Shown piece by piece: positions 52,901 to 59,959 of a DNA stretch of 64,000 nt; positions within the stretch are counted from its first letter, which is position 1; each line of letters begins with the position of its first letter. The notes beneath the pieces are model-generated. The model had not been told where the DNA came from and searched no databases. It saw only the letters and a program-made list of their open reading frames with translations. Source of the stretch: Undaria pinnatifida (Eukaryota > Sar > Phaeophyceae > Laminariales > Alariaceae); NCBI GenBank assembly GCA_012845835.1, contig JABAKD010000006.1, positions 4,955,044-5,019,043 on the forward strand. Reading direction: 5' to 3'. Made by a program: the position numbers and the translations under genes.

Positions 52901-55900
52901 ATACTTTGCAGTTCCAACCATTTGGGACGCACACACACCAACGCCCAACCACGGCAAAGCAACTTGATTGGGTGGGGTTGCGTTGGGTTTGCTTCTTGGG
53001 TTGGGTTGGGTTTGGTTGGGTTGGGTTGGGTTGGGTTGGGTTGGGTTGGGTTGGGTTGGGTTGGGATGGGTTGGGTTGGGTTGGGATGGGTTGGGTCTGG
53101 TCGGGTTGGGTTGGGGTAACGGGTTACGGCTAACGCCAAATATTGTGCTGTTTCGGTCATTTTGGGACGCACACACACCTACGCCCAATCACAGCAAAGC
53201 ATTTTAGTTGGGTTGGATTGCGTTAGGTTGGGTTATTGACTTGCCTGGCCTTGCCTTGCCTTGCCTTGCCTTGCTTGCGTTGCCTTGGGTTGGCGGTTAA
53301 CAGGTGACGGTTGACGACATTTACTATTAATAGTACCCACCTGCACGAGTTCTTAGCTAAAGCTGCATTAACTGCACCAACCATTGTCTTCGGGGCTAAA
53401 ATTACTTGGAACTAGTGCTTGATACTTCTGTATGCCCTCAAGAGAATAGGCCCCGCCACCCCCCCCCTTTTCTCTACGAACACCATGCTGTAGATATGCG
53501 TCTTTTGTTCAGAGGTTAAGCCGCGCCACGTCCCCCTTCAGACACAGGCTCCTTCAGACACAGGCTACGGTAAGAAAGGGGGTCACCCCTTTTTCAATAC
53601 CGGGTTTGAGTCACTCGCACGCGTGACTCTGTCTGTACCTCGACGACAAACCATGTTCGGCGACTGTTTTTTTGGAGCAGCGTAGTCAGCCATCTCATTG
53701 GGGATTCATACCGAGAAGTTGAAATACAGCACGGCAGCCTTAAGACAGCGAGGGGCGCAGCGGGGTCACTCACTCGCGCGCGAGTGACTCCGAGCCATTG
53801 CGACAAAAAGGGTCCCTTAAAAAAGGGACCCCTTCCCCTTTACCGTAGCTTTGTTCGTCATATGTGGATCAAACATATTACACGCGCGAACGACCTTCCG
53901 TAAATTTTGGTGCAGCTACTGTATATTAGTGAAACGTAGATGTACCATACAGCTTGCAAAGTTGAGTTTTCAATCATTCAATCGGTCGTACTCACAGCTG
54001 ACGTTTTTCAATTTTTATAAGATACTCTTTGACGCATGCTACGATAGAGGTAGCAAGATATGCCTTTTTTTGGCGAAAACGTTTTCTGAATAACGGGGCT
54101 CCTTAACCCACTAATACTATCGTCGGAAAAAAAATAAATAATAGGCCATTTTTTTGTTATTTTCGTGTTGCGTACCTAGGCCCTGGGATTTTTCATCCGG
54201 TAGGTAGCAGCAGTTTAATTTTCTCCAAAATCAGTTTTTGCCTTGGAAAAGTCTTGACCTCTTCACAACTGGAACCCTTTTTTGGGGACAATTTTACTTG
54301 AAGTTAGTGTAGGAATGGATTTGGGGGCTCGGAAGGGGTTAAGCTCCCAAATTGAGTAGTATTAAGAAAAAAAGTGGTGCACCTCTATCACAACAGGCGT
54401 TGTTATCGTTTGTTATCGTGTTCACTGGATGGGGATACGATGAAGGCCACGTACGGTATGGTGGTATCATACCCCCGTTGTTCACTGCCGGAGTTGAGCC
54501 GCGAGGACGAGCGATTCTGTACCCCACTGACGAAAATGCTTCAGGCTATTTGCTTGGACGAGCGACTCTGTGCCTCGCTGACAAAAATACTGATGGGCTA
54601 TTTGCTTGGTGCAGCGTAGCTAACGGATCCATTGCGGATTTCTTATCGCCAATATTAACAACCCGGGAGCTTGACCCATATATTCCAACCCCTTACACCG
54701 TTCTATTCTAACTCCAAGTGTGTTGTTCCCATGTCGGGAGGGAGTGCGGTGCTAAAAGGGTTAAGACCGCGAGGAACGGGGGAGTCACTCTCGCGAGTAA
54801 CCCCGAGCCGCTCCGAAAAAAAAAAACGGGCACAGATTTGACCCACCCCCCTTCCGTACCTTTCGCATACGATTATTTTTTTAGTACCCGGGCGAATGCT
54901 ACTCGTACGATAGAGGTGTGCGGCAATTCATTTATGAGTCTCCTTCTTCATTTCTGGAGCTCTTTTCCTCGCCCATCTTTTTTTTTTTTTTGAAAAAATA
55001 GTTCTAAAAGGCACCCCGATATCGACTATCTCATAGGCAAGGCATGCGACGAAAGAAGAGATGCTCTCAATGTGTCGAACTCCCGGCGGACGTCTTTTTG
55101 ACATAATTTTATTTTCTAAAAAATGCTGAACGAGATTCAAATTCCGACGACTGTAGGTTTCAGGGAGTGCCCCATTGTTCAGAAGATACAATCGCGAAAG
55201 AATGTTACCCCCTTATCGGAGCACGCGTCCCCGGTAAGTAAGTTGGCGTTTCGATTGCTTTCCTCCGTTCAGTTGCGATGTTTTTGATTGGCCCATTTTT
55301 TACTTTGATCTGGCTCACGCAGTCCGCGATCGCATCGTTTTGTATCTGCAGGATGGATTATTGGGACGGACGATTTGTGTGCTAGAGCCGTTGGGTAAAA
55401 CATAACGGGTTTTGGATTACCACAGCGCAGATAAACATGAATTGGGTTGTTTGATTTAGTTGCCCCCCGCCCTCGCCCCTACCCTGCTCCCATGGAGAGA
55501 ATGTTGGTTTAATGTGAAGACAACACACACGTATTGTGCGTTGTTGTGTGGTTTTGTTACCCCTCCCCCCCTCCGCCGGTCTACGGCCATGCATTATCGT
55601 TTCCCCACCCACCCACCCCACACCCCTCTGGTTTTCCCTACATTCGCCTCTTCCTGGCAGTGACATGGTAAATATTACCCCCCCCTCGCCCCCCCTGCTC
55701 CACGCCCCCCCCCCCCCCCCGCCCGCCCCCGCTCCCGTCCTCTGGTTTTCCGTACATTTCTCTTCCAGACAGTGATATAGTAGTGACCCCCCCCCCGCTC
55801 CACCCACACCACACCCATCTGGTTTTCCCTACATTCGCCTCTTCCCGGCAGTGGCGTGGTAATATTACCCCCCCCCTCGCCCCTCCGTCTCGAAAGAAAT

Positions 55901-56700
55901 GCGTGGTCAATGGTCAAATGACTAAGGCGAGCAACAAATGAGTACGTCCCCCTAAACATGCCGCCCCCCCCCCCCCCCCCCCCCCCTCGCCCGTTCCCGC
56001 TCCACGCCCTCCCCTCCCTCCCCCCCCCCTCCTCTGGTACTTCCTACGTTCGCCTCTTCCTCACAGTGGCATGGCACGGTAGAAATTACCCCCCCTTTGC
56101 CCCCCCCCGCTCCCCCGCCCCCCCCTCTCCTCTGGTTCCTTGCGTCCACCTCTTCCTGACAGTGATAAAGTAATGATTACCCCCCATTCGCACCCCCCGC
56201 TCAACCCCCCCCCCCCCCCCTCCTCTGGTTATCCGTACGTTCGCCCCTCCCTGACAGTACCATGGTAATGATTACCCCCCCCTCGCCTTCCCCCCCCGCT
56301 CTGGTTTTCCCCTACATTGGCCTCTCCCTGGCAGTGACGGACGTCTCTCTAAAGCCGTACTACGCGTTCAAGCTGAGCCCTAAGATCGGCTTCTTCATGA
56401 CCGACAACCGAGTAGAGCGCACTCTCCACAGGTCTGTATATGGGGCTGCTAATCGGACTGGATAGAAAACAAAATCCGCCCCCTTTATTGTTGACTATTC
56501 GTCCATGTTTCGAGGTGTATCGTAGTGCTTAGATCTTAGACGCAAAAATGCTTTTCGACGAAAACTGTCTTGATGGCCCAAATGAGGGTGCTGGCGGCCG
56601 AGTCGGAATGAACCGGTAATCAGTTCATGAGACCGGATCAGTGAAAGCAGTGCGTGAGGAAATCGAACACGTTTTGCCGACTCCTGTTGTTGATTGTTGC

Positions 56701-56779
<79 letters not shown>

Positions 56780-59727
56780 ATTATTACAAGGCTCCGCATG
56801 GGCGCCGGCATTCGCCGGCGCCCATGCTTCGGGTAGGGCAGGCCAGCACTTCGACAAGTTAAGGTGTAGCTGTCCGATTTTACACCCATTGAACTTTAAA
56901 GTAGTGCCAAGAGTTTAGTACGAACATGAGATTATGAAGGTCATAATTTGACAGAAGAAGAACGTCAAATACAAAAAAGAAGGCAATGATGGGCGAAACA
57001 CACTGTTGAATGCGCCGTCAAGTAAAAGTTGGCGTCTATCAAACAAAAATACCGAGAAGAGTATTTAGAACCTGCTTCGCCTCTAGGCGAAACGACAGAG
57101 GACTTGACATCAATGAAGAGACTGTATTGCTGTCCCAGTGGCATTGGAGGTTCGAAGTCGACTTGCATCAGACGTCGACATGGGGCCATGTTAGCCGGCG
57201 AGGTTTTGGAAGAAAAGAGCTTTGTTAATTACCTGAAGGCTGTCGCATTGGTCTGCGTGGTCACGGGCGAGGAGGAAAACAGAGAGGAGAGCGATATCTC
57301 GTTGCGGCGGCGTTGTCTAAGATACATGCGGGGATGGCTTTGCTCGTACAGGAGGTTGGCGTAGCGCTTCTTCTCTGTTTTTACTCGGGGAGGCGGGATA
57401 TGTGTATCTGCTGTCTTTTTGCTTCGCGCGTGCTTTCACGTTGTCGAAATCGGACGCGTCCCCTCAATAAATAATATCTGGAGTGCCTCTACCATGACGA
57501 CTGCTGACAGCGCCGTGTGTATTTTCTACTTAGAGACTAATAACACACCTGGTAAAGTTTGCTGGTAGTAGTATTTTTCATTTCGGACTATGCCCATAGC
57601 GGAAAAGGTCGATGTTTAGTATTTTTCATTTCCGACTGAAAGTCCAACTTCAAAAAAAAATAGGCGCAGACACTCTAGTATATTCTTTCAGGATGTACTA
57701 CTGCTGCATGCAGCACCAAAAATACGTAATCTGTCAATACTTATCGCCTAGAGAGAAGAATGAACACATACAAATGAAAAAATCCCGGAAAAGGATACGT
57801 AGGGGTGCTGTGTGTGGTAGTAACATTATACCTTTGCAACGTTTTTTTTCTTGATCCCATTTATTATCCTCGCACCACTTTCGCGCTCCCTCCCAGTAGT
57901 AACTCAGATCCGGGGTCACATAGCGGGCCCTCTCACTTCGGCACGTGCCTTCATTTTCATCGCGAGAAGTCAGCATTTTCTTCCGTCGTCGACTCGCGTC
58001 GAATTGTACATACCCACGCTGCTAGGCGCTCTCAGCAGTTGTTGATCCCTTTTTTTTTCTGCATTTTTGCAAATAGTCAAATCTCATCATGACCAGGTGG
58101 GAATCGAACTCAAGGACAAACAAACGTTAGTAGTTTTCGAGGATAGCCACTAGACCACCAGGGCGACCGGCTGACAATTGAATAAAACAAAACAGGATCT
58201 TTGCATAGAGATCACATTCGCTGAAATTGTAGGATATTACGATGGTTGACGCCGCGTTACCCAGAGAGGTGTTGCCTGTACACAGTGTGCAGTAGTGTCA
58301 GTCAGCGTTATTTGGTTTACTGGTGGAGCCTGTCCTGTGACCGCGGACTTGATTATGCGAGTTAAGGTGAGCACAACAACAACAACAAAACTGCTGCTCT
58401 TGAAGCTCGGAATTTGAAAACAGCGTCACAGGTATATATCGTCGACTATTATTACAGATTATTTACTGCTGTATCATCGATTGCTCGCGCACACGACATG
58501 TTGTCAAGAAGATACCTATTGCTACTACTGTTTACTACCACTGTAGATTGCTGCTGTGTAATGGATTAGTACGCCGCGCGTTGACCCGTTCTCGGGAAAA
58601 AAAATGCCCAGGAATCCGATTTTCGGCTGTGCTTCATCTTACCTCCCGTACGTAGTACGCGTTCACGACCAGGTATATATAGGGGACGGATAAGGGAGGC
58701 GTTGGACAGCGCCCTTCGAACAAAGTGATTTGACCGAGAAATCCTACAGCACTGCCCACTGAGCTTGGCTCAGTGGGTAGTGCTACATATGTTGAACTAC
58801 CAAAATAACCATATATAATGTCGTCAGCGCGCACGCTTGAAAAAGAGAAATGTGAAGTCGGTGAGAATCGAACTCACGACACATAGCACTACCCACTGTC
58901 ACGTGACTCAGTAACTCAGTGGGCTATGCCAAAAAAAGCAACCAAATACGTTTTCGAGTTCGTTAATAAATTTTCACCGACTTCGTAAGAGGGATCTCCG
59001 GAGCTATCCCCTCTCCACGTACTGTTACTGTTTGTTGTACTCAGGAGAACACTGACCACTATCATAACCATTCATAACGTCTCCAGCGCGCACGCTCCTG
59101 AATACCAAATATGATCTGGGTGAGAATCGTACTCACGACACATTCTGCATTGGTTACATAGCACTATATAATGCCCACTGAGCCGAAAGGCAACGACACA
59201 CAGCAGTAGTAGTAGCTACGATAGGGCAAGCGCTTGGAGGCGGTCATGGAAAAAGCGTCGTCGGGAAGAAATTTACATTCCAATTTGGAAATGGTGCCAA
59301 TATGGAAATGCTGTCGCTTGATATTTCCGTTCAAGCTCTACAGATGCCAAGATCCAAGAAAAGCTCGGGCGTATACAGCCCTAAACACACAAAAAAACGC
59401 ACTTCTCGCTTGTCTCGCTCAGCCCACGTAACCGATCCCGGCCAGGTGCGGAACGAATACGGCAAGGCGAGGGGCGTTTGAGCCACCCCCCAAAGACGGC
59501 GCTCGAACGAAGTTATTTGAATGAAAAATCCAGTTCCGAGAATCGCATATTGAGGCCGAGACGAAAAAAACCTCCTGACCGAATCCCCCCCCAAAAGAAT
59601 GATCATATATACGTATTTATTATTAGTATTATTAGTATTATTAGTAGTATTATTAGTAGTGTTATTATTAGTAATATTGTTACTGTTATTGTTATTACTA
59701 CTACTATTTTTATTATTATTATTATTA

Positions 59728-59787
<60 letters not shown>

Positions 59788-59861
59788 TATTATTATTATT
59801 ACTATTATTACTATTACTATTATTATTATTATTATTATTATTACTATTATTTTTATTATTG

Positions 59862-59959
<98 letters not shown>

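Noticed and set aside
52985..53115. Interstitial telomere from GGGTT repeats
   Set aside because: The unit is GGGTT rather than TTAGGG or TTTAGGG, it varies (GGGAT), and it is nested in a larger local tandem repeat within an intron.
52172..53188. 338-residue minus-strand frame
   Set aside because: It is made of GGGTT repeat translation (Pro-Asn-Pro-Thr), and it also overlaps PhoD-like exon 7 on the other strand.
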